Positions 8,503-16,948 are shown, counted from the stretch's first letter. The stretch is DNA of 64,000 nt from Eubacterium callanderi (GCF_900142645.1 NZ_FRBP01000009.1:124001-188000), one strand, 5' to 3'. Translations and numbers: made by a program. The notes: generated by a model from the letters alone, not told the origin.

Positions 8503-9876
8503 TCAGCACATCATCATAAGCATGTGGAAGAGCATGTCTTCGTACTGCTGCATTTTCTGGCCCACCACATCATCCAGGTCAGCTCTGGGGGCGGGGTGGT
8601 CCTGTTTAAAGGTGTCATAGGGTGTGTAGTACTTGCTCCTGAACTCAGGTATGTCTGCCAGCACGTGGTCGATGGTGTCTTCTTTGGGCTTATCCCAGAC
8701 CTGCTGCCCGGCGTTTTCGTAGGTGCCGTTATCGCGGACGTATTCCAGTACGGCTTTGTAGTTTTCCGGGTTAATGGTATTCAGAGAGTAGGGGCTTTTG
8801 TCGAAATTGAAGAAGTAGTTGCCGCCTGGCGCCAGGATGTCAATGAGCTCTTTGGCTTTGTCGATGCACTGCTCCTTAGTGGCTGTCTTAAGGTAAGTGA
8901 TGGGGTAGAAGCCCGAGATAATGTGTTTCTTGCCGAGCTTTTCCTTGACGAGCCTGGGATCGCCGTACTCAAAGTAGAAGCGGGTGCCCTGGGGCAGCTC
9001 ATAGAGGTAATCCAGGTAGCGCATCCAGTTATCCTCACAGAAGATGAGGCAGGTCTGTCCCTTTTCGGCCAGGCCGTGGACCAGCTTGTAGAAGGTGGGC
9101 CAGTAATATTTTTCAAAATCCTTTGTACGCAGGTAGGTAGCCATGTGCAGGGCGATGAAGTTGGCGCCCAGCGGGGACGGCTTAGCCGGCGTGCCTTTTT
9201 TGATGGACAGGGGCAGAATGGCGTCGCAGGCGGCCAGGATTTTTTCGGGACAGCGCTTAATGTCCATGGTAATGCCTTTAAAGCCTCTGAGAATATCGGA
9301 CAGAAGGTCAAAGGGCGTGGTGCCGCCGCTGCCGGAGCCGGCAGGCGGTGCAAAAAAGCCGTATTTGTCAATGAGCTGTGCGTCCAGACCGGCGTAAAAA
9401 TCGGCGTATTCAAAATAGGCCTTTGTGGCTTTGGCAAGGGCCAGTGAGCGGCTGACCGGGTCAGTATCCAGCACAGGATAGATGCGCGGGAAGATTTTTT
9501 CCATCAGACAGTCGTAAGGGCTGGCGATAAAATCGTCGTAATCCTCGGGCTGCATGGCAGAGACTTCGGGGTGCTGGATAATGCCCTTGGAGCCCATCAT
9601 AAAGGACCTGGAGCCCAGCAGGTGGTGGTGGGCCGGGTAGGTGGCAAAGCTGGAGGGGTAGGCGTCACTGGCGGTCAGCTCAAAGGATTTTTCATAGATG
9701 TCGAGCATGTCCTCCCGGGTCCATTGGGTGCGGCCCAGGTCTTTGTCGGCGTACTCGATCCGCAGCTCGAGGGGCAGGGCGGCGCTGATGGGAATCCTTT
9801 TGGGGATAGTGCCTGTGTATAAATCTGTAAACAGCTGGGTTCGTTCTTCTTGTAGTTTTTTCATTGCTTCACTCAT
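8503..9876 (-). CDS. URO-D-fold methyltransferase-like protein with C-terminal extension
   Basis: 457 residues. The body (about 1-385) has the uroporphyrinogen-decarboxylase/MtaA-CmuA barrel fold, seen in GDPRLVKEKLGKKHIISGFYP and LIDILAPGG. In acetogens such proteins are candidate demethylases or methyl-corrinoid methyltransferases. The Zn ligands of MtaA/MtbA (HxC and a later Cys) are not conserved: the sites read FCEDN (279-283) and APGG (349-352). Residues 416-457 form an extra domain matching the separate 46-residue gene upstream (YYT, HP and MQxYE shared). AAAGGAG precedes the ATG. It is the last gene of a three-gene minus-strand operon with strong divergent transporters. Substrate unknown. 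Confidence 0.82.
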   Translation of the reverse strand: MSEAMKKLQEERTQLFTDLYTGTIPKRIPISAALPLELRIEYADKDLGRTQWTREDMLDIYEKSFELTASDAYPSSFATYPAHHHLLGSRSFMMGSKGIIQHPEVSAMQPEDYDDFIASPYDCLMEKIFPRIYPVLDTDPVSRSLALAKATKAYFEYADFYAGLDAQLIDKYGFFAPPAGSGSGGTTPFDLLSDILRGFKGITMDIKRCPEKILAACDAILPLSIKKGTPAKPSPLGANFIALHMATYLRTKDFEKYYWPTFYKLVHGLAEKGQTCLIFCEDNWMRYLDYLYELPQGTRFYFEYGDPRLVKEKLGKKHIISGFYPITYLKTATKEQCIDKAKELIDILAPGGNYFFNFDKSPYSLNTINPENYKAVLEYVRDNGTYENAGQQVWDKPKEDTIDHVLADIPEFRSKYYTPYDTFKQDHPAPRADLDDVVGQKMQQYEDMLFHMLMMMC

Positions 9877-9893
9877 GTTTATTTCTCCTTTTC

Positions 9894-10034
9894 TTAAATC
9901 AACAGGCCGATGATAAATTTGTACAGGCCCTCCTCGTAGGCCTGCATAATGTCGGCGTGGTAGTTTTCGTTGGCGATTTCGGGATGTTCCTTGACGTAGT
10001 CCTCCCAGGTGGTGTAGTAAGCTTGTGATTCCAT
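9894..10034 (-). CDS. 46-residue stand-alone copy of the URO-D-like C-terminal domain
   Basis: Small gene supported by a strong AGGAGG eight nucleotides before its ATG and by homology. Its residues 6-46 (YYTTWEDYVKEHP..., ending MQAYEEGLYKFIIGLLI) align with residues 416-457 of the downstream 457-residue protein, with the same 11-residue spacing between YYT and HP and a two-residue gap afterwards. It starts 16 bp after the stop of the 386-residue URO-D-like gene, which lacks this domain, and is in a different frame from it. It is therefore a split subunit rather than a readthrough product. Predicted to be largely helical; it may bind the 386-residue partner or a corrinoid protein (inference). 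Confidence 0.75.
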   Translation of the reverse strand: MESQAYYTTWEDYVKEHPEIANENYHADIMQAYEEGLYKFIIGLLI

Positions 10035-10050
10035 AATTTCCTCCTAATTT

Positions 10051-11211
10051 TTAGTAGGCGCTGTGCTCACGGACGTACTCCTGAACGGCAATGAGGTTGT
10101 CGATGTTGGCACTGCTCATGGACAGGATATCCTTGTCCAGGTCAAAGATAAAACCGCCGCCGGGCGCGCAGATGTCCAACAGCTCCTTGGCTTTATCAAT
10201 ACATTTTTCTTTGCTCTCGGTCTTTAAAAGGCCGATGGGGTAGAGGCCGGCGATAATGTGCCGGTCTCCGAGCTTTTCCTTGATTTGTTTGGGATCGCCG
10301 AATTCAAAGCGCATGACAATGCGTCCGGGCAGTTCTTTCAGGAAGTCCAGATAGCGCGTCCAGTCCTGCTCGACGAAGAGATCTACGCCCATGCCGGCAT
10401 CGGTGAGGGCTTCAATTGTTTTCTTAAAGGTAGGCCAGTAGAATTTTTCAAACTGCTTCATATTCAGAAACGGCGCCATGTGCAGGGGCAGGAAGCAGCG
10501 GGCGTCAACGGTGCGCACTGGCCCCAGCCCCTGGTTGATCATAATGGGGGTAACGGCCTCGCAGGCGGCCAGGAGCTCTCTTGGGTGCCTGCGGATATCC
10601 TTGGAGGTGCCGCTGAAGGAGCGGATAAAATCTGCCATAAAATCATAGGGCGCTTCAGTAAAGCCGCCGGGAGGCGCAGTGGCAAAGCCGAACTCCTCAT
10701 TGACCTGGGCGGCCTGGGCAATCCCCTGGGCGGCCTGGTCGCTGTGCATCTTGTAGGCCTTGGCAAGGTTCAGCGCATTCTGCACCGGAGACTGGTTCAG
10801 GCCGTCATACAGCCTGGGCAGGATGGTTTCCAGCATACATTTGTAAGGGTCCTCAATAAACTGGGGGTATTCCCCAGGCTCGAGACCGTGGATCTCGGGG
10901 TGCTGTGCATAGCCCTCCTCGTTCATGACAATGGTCTTGCCGCCCAGCAGCTGGTATTTGTAGGGATTGCGCAGGGTATGGGGCCGTACTGGCGCCACAT
11001 CGGTGGGAATCCGCTCGGCGGCGTAGCGCATCACGTCGATCATTTTTTCGGAGTGCCACTGGGTTTCCTTGATATCCATGCCCGCATACTCTATGGCGGC
11101 TTCGGTGGTCAGCCCGCCCCGGATGGGGACGCGCCTAGGGGTTTTTCCCCGGTACAGGTCTGCAAACAGGCCGGTACGCTCTTCCTGTAATTTCTTAATG
11201 GCTTCAGTCAT
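10051..11211 (-). CDS. URO-D-fold methyltransferase-like protein (short form)
   Basis: 386-residue paralogue of the neighbouring 457-residue protein, collinear from MTEAIKKLQEERTGLFADLY to the final EYVREHSAY but without the C-terminal domain, which is encoded separately just downstream. The MtaA-type Zn site is replaced by VEQD and APGG here too. First gene of the minus-strand operon, read from a consensus promoter at 11258-11286. Two paralogues side by side suggest either a heteromer or enzymes for two related methoxylated or methylated substrates (inference). Confidence 0.82.
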   Translation of the reverse strand: MTEAIKKLQEERTGLFADLYRGKTPRRVPIRGGLTTEAAIEYAGMDIKETQWHSEKMIDVMRYAAERIPTDVAPVRPHTLRNPYKYQLLGGKTIVMNEEGYAQHPEIHGLEPGEYPQFIEDPYKCMLETILPRLYDGLNQSPVQNALNLAKAYKMHSDQAAQGIAQAAQVNEEFGFATAPPGGFTEAPYDFMADFIRSFSGTSKDIRRHPRELLAACEAVTPIMINQGLGPVRTVDARCFLPLHMAPFLNMKQFEKFYWPTFKKTIEALTDAGMGVDLFVEQDWTRYLDFLKELPGRIVMRFEFGDPKQIKEKLGDRHIIAGLYPIGLLKTESKEKCIDKAKELLDICAPGGGFIFDLDKDILSMSSANIDNLIAVQEYVREHSAY

Positions 11212-11233
11212 AATTTTTCCTCACTTTCAAAAA

Positions 11234-11245
11234 TTAAACGCGGTT
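11234..11245. promoter_or_regulatory. Candidate operator, copy 1 (TTAAACGCGGTT)
   Basis: 12-bp motif immediately downstream of the predicted start site of the URO-D-like operon. The same 12 bp recurs at 11439-11450 beside the divergent promoter. The core AACGCGGTT is nearly self-complementary. Confidence 0.55.
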
Positions 11246-11257
11246 GATTTATTGAAA

Positions 11258-11286
11258 AGTATAATCTTTTTCGAGAGGTTTGTCAA
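11258..11286 (-). promoter_or_regulatory. Consensus promoter of the URO-D-like operon
   Basis: On the minus strand: TTGACA (11286-11281), 17 bp, TATACT (11263-11258). Near-perfect sigma-A promoter. Confidence 0.8.
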
Positions 11287-11399
11287 CGGTTTTCAAAAAA
11301 ATATTTTTTGATTTACGAAATAAGAGTTTTTAAAATGGCTTAAAATAGCGAATTTAAATAAAATTATAAAAAATTTACTAAAGAAAAAGAAAATAAAAG

Positions 11400-11428
11400 T
11401 TGACAGATTTACGAAAACAATATATCAT
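11400..11428 (+). promoter_or_regulatory. Promoter of the MFS/SSS transporter operon
   Basis: TTGACA (11400-11405), 17 bp, TATCAT (11423-11428) in an AT-rich region, divergent from the URO-D-like promoter. Confidence 0.7.
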
Positions 11429-11438
11429 TAAAATAAAT

Positions 11439-11450
11439 TTAAACGCGGTT
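11439..11450. promoter_or_regulatory. Candidate operator, copy 2 (TTAAACGCGGTT)
   Basis: Identical 12 bp to copy 1, placed about 10 bp after the -10 box of the transporter promoter, so both divergent promoters carry it at a similar position. Confidence 0.55.
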
Positions 11451-11515
11451 ATTATTAAACATGGATAATTCAAACATATCCGAAAATTAAAAGAAATGAA
11501 TTGAGGAGACTTAAA

Positions 11516-12715
11516 ATGAGTGAAAAAAAATATGGTGTCGGCGTACAAATAGCCGCGCTGTCTGTCGCCCTGCTGATGTACACCACCAGCATGACCACCC
11601 CGGCTCTGGCCGAGATTGCCAAAGCTTTTCCGACGGCTGCGCCGGAAACGGTCAAGCTGCTGTCCACCATACCGTCCTTAATGATGGTAATCTTTGCCCT
11701 GGTGGCCGGTAAGCTGACCCAGGTCATGAGTATTAAGAAGGTCATTACCGTTTCCATGCTTCTGATTTTTGTGGGCGGGATTCCTTCTGCCTTTGTGGGC
11801 GATCTGAATTTTATGATTGCCATGCGTGTGGTCTTTGGCGCAGGCTACGGAATGGTATTTCCCATGGCCTCTGCGGTTATCACCGATTTATTTACGGGTA
11901 CACAGGCCAACAAGCTCATGGGCTTCAAGAGCGCTGTCGGCGCTGCTGCCGGAGTGGTATTCCAGTCTCTCGGTGGGTTTTTGGCGGCCTACAATTGGCG
12001 CTTTTCCTTTTTTGGATTTTTCCTGGTTATCCCTATCGCGGTATTAATCTGGTTTAAACTGCCGGATACCGGTGTTAAAAAAGCAGAGAAGGCTGCTGAC
12101 GGTTCAACCGTCCGGGAGAAGAAGCTGACCACCATGACCTATGTGCTGGCACTGCTCTGTGCGCTGCTGAACATTATGCAGTTCAGTTTTATGACCAATG
12201 TGGCTATGGTCATGAGCGCGGACAAGCTCGGTGACGCCGGGCAGGCCTCCTTTGTGCTCAGCACCTTTACAGCAGGCTCCTTTGTTATTGGAATGCTTTA
12301 TGGCTCCATGTCTAAATTCCTGAAGCAGTATGCCGCATCCTTTGGCGCACTGTGTGTGGGCATCGCCTTTGTGATTCTGATCATAGCGCCCAGCTACCCG
12401 GTGATGCTGGTGGCCGCGGTGATCTTCGGCATTGGCTTCGGAACCTTTAACCCGGCCATTACCATGGCGGTTGCAGGATCGGCAGCCAGTCCCAAATACG
12501 CCGCCCTGGCCATTTCGGTTTACACCTGCGGCACAGGCATCGGCCAGTTCCTGTCACCCTATATCCTGAAGTTTATCCGTGGGATTTTCGGGATGGCATC
12601 GGCCCGGGCCGACTGGCAGATTGCGGCCGTCTGCCTGATTGCCGGCAGCGTTATCTCAGCCATTATTATTTTTGCCGCCAGCAAGAAAAAATCGGACGCG
12701 CCGCAGCTTCAATAG
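11516..12715 (+). CDS. MFS transporter
   Basis: 399-residue 12-TM major facilitator. The start is ATG 11516, preceded by TTGAGGAG (a TTG at 11501 in the same frame lies within the Shine-Dalgarno region). MSEKKYGVGVQIAALSVALL begins TM1, and the loop after TM2 carries the K-L-T-Q-V-M-S-I-K-K-V stretch characteristic of MFS. It is co-transcribed with the SSS transporter and divergent from the URO-D-like genes, so it may carry their substrate or a product such as the demethylated compound (inference). Confidence 0.88.
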   Translation: MSEKKYGVGVQIAALSVALLMYTTSMTTPALAEIAKAFPTAAPETVKLLSTIPSLMMVIFALVAGKLTQVMSIKKVITVSMLLIFVGGIPSAFVGDLNFMIAMRVVFGAGYGMVFPMASAVITDLFTGTQANKLMGFKSAVGAAAGVVFQSLGGFLAAYNWRFSFFGFFLVIPIAVLIWFKLPDTGVKKAEKAADGSTVREKKLTTMTYVLALLCALLNIMQFSFMTNVAMVMSADKLGDAGQASFVLSTFTAGSFVIGMLYGSMSKFLKQYAASFGALCVGIAFVILIIAPSYPVMLVAAVIFGIGFGTFNPAITMAVAGSAASPKYAALAISVYTCGTGIGQFLSPYILKFIRGIFGMASARADWQIAAVCLIAGSVISAIIIFAASKKKSDAPQLQ

Positions 12716-12751
12716 AAGTGTTACATACGGCTCATATGCATAGAGGAGGGC

Positions 12752-14224
12752 ATGATGAATATTTCCTTTGCGATCATTATCGTTTATATGGCCCTGCTGA
12801 TTGGGATTTCCCTGCTGTCCGGCAGATTGTCGTCGGCCAGGGGTGGTTCCAGCAGCTTTCTGCTGGCAGGCAACCGTCTGCCCACCCTTTTGGTGGCTGC
12901 CATGGTGGCCGGTACCGCCATCGGCGGTACTGGTACCATCGGTATTGCCGAGAGTGCTTACACCAATGGCCTTTCAGCCGTCTGGTACAATATTGCCTGG
13001 ACCATTGGAATTCTGGCTTTTGCCTTTCTCATGTGTAAAAAGCTGCGCCGCACTGGCGTCAGCACCACCAGCCAGATATTCATCCGTTTGTTTAACCGCT
13101 TTGACGGTATTGTATCCAGCGTCATTCAGGTGGTGGTAGCCTTTGGCATCAACGCTCTGCAGGCCATTGCAGGCGGCGCGATTCTGACGGCGCTGCTGCC
13201 CCAGTACTTTAATATGACGAATGGGGTTATCATCTCGGCCCTTGTGTTTACAGCTATTGCCCTCTTTGGGGGCTATATGGGCGCAACGCTGACCAATGTC
13301 ATCAATGTGGTCATGATTTATCTGGGAGTGATCGCAGGCTTTATTGCGGCCCTGAACAATGGCGGCGGCTGGGAGCACATTACCTTGAGCCTGCCCCAGG
13401 GCAGCCAGTGGTTCAGCCTGTTTGAGGGCGTGGGACCGGTGATTATTGTGGGGTGGGTGGTCTCGATGGTCATTCAGTCCCCGCCTAACCAGGGCCTGAT
13501 CCAGGCCACGGCGGCAGGCAGAAGTGAGAAGGCCGCCAGGTTTGGAACCATCATCGCTGCTGTCCTGATCGTTCCCATTGGTTTCCTGTGCGCCTTTATC
13601 GGGATCATGGCTGCGGCCACGCTCCCGGAGCTGGAAAGCGCAAGCCTTGCCTTTCCCATGCTCATGTCTAACCTGAACCCCTGGGTCGCGGGATTTACCC
13701 TTGCCGGCCTCTGGGCCGCTGATGTCTCCACAGCCACCTCCTGCATGATGGGGCTGGCGACCGTGGCGACCAAGGACATTATCGTGCGCCAGATCAGGCC
13801 GGATATGGACGACCGCACCCAGCTGCTGATGTCCAAGGCCATCATTGTGATTTTTGGCGTGCTGGGGGCCTTTGCGGCGCTGAATATCCGTTCCATTCTG
13901 GGCTTTATGATGCAGCTCATCGTGGTTTACACGCCTTACTGCTTTATTCTCCTGTCGGCCATCTACTGTCCCAGGCTGCTGAGAAAGAGTACCTGCACAG
14001 CCACTGTGGTAGTGAACCTGCTCATTATGGTGCTGTGGCTGCTGTTCCCGGCAGTGCACATTGTACCGGATATGATTTACCTGTGCCTGCCCGCCACCCT
14101 GGCAACCATGGGCCTGTGCACAGCATTTGACAAACGTGCTGTGGATGTGGATAAGCTGTTCTGCCCCGAGGAACTGCCCGAAGTCCGGACAGCGGCTCCT
14201 GTTCCTGCACCAGAGGAAGTATAG
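12752..14224 (+). CDS. Sodium:solute symporter (SSS family)
   Basis: 490-residue, about 13-TM SSS protein, with the family pattern FLLAGNRLPTLLVAAMVAGTAIGGTGTIG near the N-terminus and a TM region around GLWAADVSTATSCMMGLA. GAGGAGGG lies 3-6 nt before ATG 12752/12755; the second ATG has the better spacing. It lies 36 bp after the MFS gene. The exact cargo cannot be read from the sequence; this family takes proline, pantothenate, sugars, acetate or betaine-like compounds. Confidence 0.88.
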   Translation: MMNISFAIIIVYMALLIGISLLSGRLSSARGGSSSFLLAGNRLPTLLVAAMVAGTAIGGTGTIGIAESAYTNGLSAVWYNIAWTIGILAFAFLMCKKLRRTGVSTTSQIFIRLFNRFDGIVSSVIQVVVAFGINALQAIAGGAILTALLPQYFNMTNGVIISALVFTAIALFGGYMGATLTNVINVVMIYLGVIAGFIAALNNGGGWEHITLSLPQGSQWFSLFEGVGPVIIVGWVVSMVIQSPPNQGLIQATAAGRSEKAARFGTIIAAVLIVPIGFLCAFIGIMAAATLPELESASLAFPMLMSNLNPWVAGFTLAGLWAADVSTATSCMMGLATVATKDIIVRQIRPDMDDRTQLLMSKAIIVIFGVLGAFAALNIRSILGFMMQLIVVYTPYCFILLSAIYCPRLLRKSTCTATVVVNLLIMVLWLLFPAVHIVPDMIYLCLPATLATMGLCTAFDKRAVDVDKLFCPEELPEVRTAAPVPAPEEV

Positions 14225-14242
14225 AGAAGAAGCTATAAAAAC

Positions 14243-14271
14243 CCAACCCGTATCGTAGCGATACGGGTTGG
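14243..14271 (+). repeat. Intergenic palindrome copy R4
   Basis: Type A with 13-bp arms beginning CCAACCCG around TAG, 18 bp after the SSS gene stop. Confidence 0.9.
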
Positions 14272-14383
14272 TGCTGTCCGGCCCTTTGCAATGATCAGCC
14301 CCAAGTATTTCAGTTTTGACCGCTATGAGTTGTGACGGACTTTACCTGTCGTTCTTGTTTATGCAGCCTGCGATAAATGCAAT

Positions 14384-14406
14384 GACGCCCCAGAGGCGTT
14401 TTTTTG
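14384..14406 (+). terminator. Terminator in the 14.2-14.6 kb gap
   Basis: Stem ACGCC/GGCGT with loop CCAGA, followed by seven T residues. The rest of this 410-bp gap holds palindrome R4 and AT-rich sequence without a convincing gene. Confidence 0.7.
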
Positions 14407-14636
14407 ATGCTTTCAAATTCCTGCTGCGTTTGCCCGCGATTCTGAAAAGATTAAATTAAGCTCAAAAATTTCCTTTCAGGGCCTTTTTTGGCTTTTCGGA
14501 AGTTTATTTTACTTAAAAAAGCCTGTTTTTGGCATTAGATGGCAGTTTTGCAAAAAGCAGGATTATTTTGGATGCGGTATCATAAGGTCAAGCTTAAAAA
14601 ACAAACGAACACCGGTGTTCCGAAAGGAACTTTACA

Positions 14637-15500
14637 ATGCAGAATACAAACAAAACCCAAACCGCTGAAAGCCGCCTGATTCAGAAGGTTTTTGAGAGTG
14701 AAGAATTTGCGCGCGTGCGCACCCTGGTAAGCCCGGGCGAAGATCAGGAACTTTCGCCGACGGTCTATTTTGTGGCCAAGGACGTCTGCGACGCCATGGA
14801 CTACCAGAACCACCGGCAGGCCGTCAAGCGCCATGTGGAGCCCGAAGACGTGCTGAGCCGCGGGGTTATTGACAAATACGGCCGCCGCCGCAGGACACTG
14901 GTGATCAACGAGAGCGGCCTCTTTGCCCTCATTCTGGCCAGCCGACAGGACAAGGCCCGCCGTTTCCGCCACTATGTGACCAGCGTGATCCTGCCCGCCA
15001 TCCTCCACTACGGCGCCTATATCGACCCCGGGCAGCTGGAGGCCCTGAAAAAGGACCCCCGGGGCATCGAGATCCTGGCCCAGAACCTGGAGCGTATGTT
15101 CCGCCGCTGCGATGTCATGGAATACCAGAAGAACAAAGCCCAGGCCGATTATCAGAGAATCCTGCCCGACGCCCTGTTCAGCCAGACCATTCAGGTGTCT
15201 GAGGACTGTATCAGCGTGGGGGCCATGGCCAAGCTCGTTTTTCAGGGGCACAAAAAGAGCCTGGGGCAGAACCGCCTGTACGCCTGGCTGAGGGAGCAGG
15301 GCTACCTGTGCCGCCGTCCCTGCTTCTGGAACCAGCCCACCCAGAAGGCCATGGAGCTGGGCGTGCTCGTCCTGCGGGAAAACAGCGTCCGGGACAGGCA
15401 TGGGCGCTGGCACCTTTACCAGAAGCCCATGGTGACCCCGAAGGGACAGCGCTATTTCGCGGAGCGGCTGTGCCCCGCAGACAGGGAGAATGAACGATGA
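14637..15500 (+). CDS. Phage antirepressor-type protein (BRO-N/KilAC)
   Basis: 287 residues. The N-terminal half fits a BRO-N domain (VYFVAKDVCDAMDYQNHRQAVKRHV ... LVINESGLFALILASR), and the C-terminal half matches the antirepressor ANT/KilAC type (SVGAMAKLVFQGHKKSLGQNRLYAWLREQGYL ... VTPKGQRYFAERL). Such proteins control prophage or element lysogeny. CGAAAGGAAC precedes ATG 14637. First gene of a four-gene cassette with no integrase, portal or capsid genes in sight, so this is a remnant or a domesticated regulatory module. Confidence 0.85.
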   Translation: MQNTNKTQTAESRLIQKVFESEEFARVRTLVSPGEDQELSPTVYFVAKDVCDAMDYQNHRQAVKRHVEPEDVLSRGVIDKYGRRRRTLVINESGLFALILASRQDKARRFRHYVTSVILPAILHYGAYIDPGQLEALKKDPRGIEILAQNLERMFRRCDVMEYQKNKAQADYQRILPDALFSQTIQVSEDCISVGAMAKLVFQGHKKSLGQNRLYAWLREQGYLCRRPCFWNQPTQKAMELGVLVLRENSVRDRHGRWHLYQKPMVTPKGQRYFAERLCPADRENER

Positions 15501-16105
15501 ACTACCTGACCGAGCTGCTGGCCTTTTACCGGTGGATGGGGGAGCACCGGCTCACCCCGCTCCTCCAGGCCTACTGGCATCTGCTCATGTATTACAACAA
15601 CAAGGCCGCCATTCTGGCAGAGGACGGGCACTGGTACTGGCCTGTGAACTTTCGGGTGGCCAACTCGGTGGTGGGCCAGGCCCTGGGTCTTAAAGACCGG
15701 TTCAAAATCAATCACCAGCGTAAGCACCTGGTTAGGCACGGCCGCATCGACTATACCCCGCACACGGGGCAGGAGGCAGGCGACTACCGCCTGTTCCCCT
15801 TTGATCCGGGCCTTGCCCAGATCTGGGTGAGGGCGGAAAAGAGTGGCGCCCGCACCATGGTATGGACGCAGACCCGCACCGGGGGCGCACCAGAGACTGC
15901 ACCATTCATAAATACTGTAAATCATAAACCGTCTTCTCTATATGGTTCTATTCAGGGCGGCGGCGATAACATCATGGGCTTTAATCTTCTGCCCCCGCTG
16001 ACCGATGAGGAGAAGGCAGCTGTCCGGGCAGAATATCCCGATAACGACGTGGCCCGCTTTAACGCCGAGTGGGCCTTGAGAGAAAAGAAAGGAGGGCTGG
16101 CATGA
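15497..16105 (+). CDS. DnaD/phage replication-like winged-helix protein
   Basis: 202 residues, overlapping the antirepressor stop by 4 bp. The N-terminal part (LTPLLQAYWHLLMYYNNKAAI ... WPVNFRVANSVVGQALGLKDRFKINHQRKHLVRHGRIDY) has the pattern of the N-terminal winged helix of phage replication initiators, where a short wHTH recognises DNA. The C-terminal half ends LTDEEKAAVRAEYP. Function is inferred only from this fold pattern and its location next to an antirepressor. Confidence 0.55.
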   Translation: MNYLTELLAFYRWMGEHRLTPLLQAYWHLLMYYNNKAAILAEDGHWYWPVNFRVANSVVGQALGLKDRFKINHQRKHLVRHGRIDYTPHTGQEAGDYRLFPFDPGLAQIWVRAEKSGARTMVWTQTRTGGAPETAPFINTVNHKPSSLYGSIQGGGDNIMGFNLLPPLTDEEKAAVRAEYPDNDVARFNAEWALREKKGGLA

Positions 16106-16299
16106 ACCGTTTAGGCAGTGGCAGGGCAATCCTGCGCAGAAAGCGCCCCTATACCGTCGGGGCAGACTGTACGCTGGAGCTGGAGCTCTGGGCAAGAGAC
16201 GACGAGGAGGCAGAGGACACCTTTAACGAATATTGCGAGGCAGTCCAGTACCATCACCCCGAGCTGGTGCTCACCCTGCGCAGTATCCGTGAGGACTGA
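16102..16299 (+). CDS. Small hypothetical protein of the phage-like cassette
   Basis: 65 residues, ATG 16102 overlapping the previous stop (ATGA) with GGAGGG upstream. Basic N-terminus (SGRAILRRKRPYTVG) and acidic middle (WARDDEEAEDTFNEY). I do not recognise the family; it is held in place by tight spacing on both sides. Confidence 0.6.
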   Translation: MNRLGSGRAILRRKRPYTVGADCTLELELWARDDEEAEDTFNEYCEAVQYHHPELVLTLRSIRED

Positions 16300-16313
16300 G
16301 AAAGGAGCTGTGA

Positions 16314-16910
16314 TTGGAGGGACAAAATTACGAGCTGATCAACACCTGGGCCGCAGAGGCCCAAAAGGGGGACAAGCGTGCCGCGGAGCTGCTGCTCCAG
16401 AGCTTCCGGCCCCTTATCCTGAAGATGGCTGGCCGCTGCTTTGGGGACAGCGGCTTCGAGGACGCTTACCAGGACGGCACAGCTGCGTTTCTGGAGGCCG
16501 TGCGGCGCTACGACCCGGAGAAAAACCATCTGTTTCCGGGCTATATCCGAAAGTATCTGGATTTCTATTTCAGAAAACGGCAAGAGGGCCGCTTTGACAA
16601 ATCCGTCAGCGCGGTGGTATCGCTGGACGCCCCGGCGGCCGAGGATGGCACCACTCTGGGGCAGCTGGTGCCCGACCCCAACCAGCCCATCCAGGCCTGC
16701 CACGAGGAGAACGACCGGAAAAGCCGGCTTGAAAAACTGGACTGGGCGCTTAAACAGCTGCCCGGCGACCAGCGCAGGGCCATCACGGCCTACTATCTGG
16801 GAGGCCAGAGCCAGAAGGCCATCGCGGCAGACTGCCAGCTCAGCGCCTCTGCGGTCAAAATGCGGATACACCGGGGTTTGCGGCGGCTGAGGGTGCTGAT
16901 GGAGGAATAG
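16314..16910 (+). CDS. RNA polymerase sigma-70-family factor, small
   Basis: 198 residues; TTG start at 16314 chosen because AAAGGAG lies 7 nt upstream and no ATG fits. Region 2 (about 25-85: FRPLILKMAGRCFGDSGFEDAYQDGTAAFLEAVRRYDPEKNHLFPGYI) and region 4 (about 140-195: LDWALKQLPGDQRRAITAYYLGGQSQKAIAADCQLSASAVKMRIHRGLRRLR) are clear, with an acidic linker between. It could transcribe genes of this cassette or the DUF1659/DUF2922 pair 5 kb away, which in Firmicutes are often seen near small sigma factors (inference). Confidence 0.85.
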   Translation: MEGQNYELINTWAAEAQKGDKRAAELLLQSFRPLILKMAGRCFGDSGFEDAYQDGTAAFLEAVRRYDPEKNHLFPGYIRKYLDFYFRKRQEGRFDKSVSAVVSLDAPAAEDGTTLGQLVPDPNQPIQACHEENDRKSRLEKLDWALKQLPGDQRRAITAYYLGGQSQKAIAADCQLSASAVKMRIHRGLRRLRVLMEE

Positions 16911-16948
16911 AAAAGGGGAGAACTGCGGTGGCAGTTCTCCCCTTTTGG
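16911..16948 (+). terminator. Strong terminator after the phage-like cassette
   Basis: Perfect 16-bp stem (arm AAAAGGGGAGAACTGC, 16911-16926; partner 16931-16946) with loop GGTG. Confidence 0.85.
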
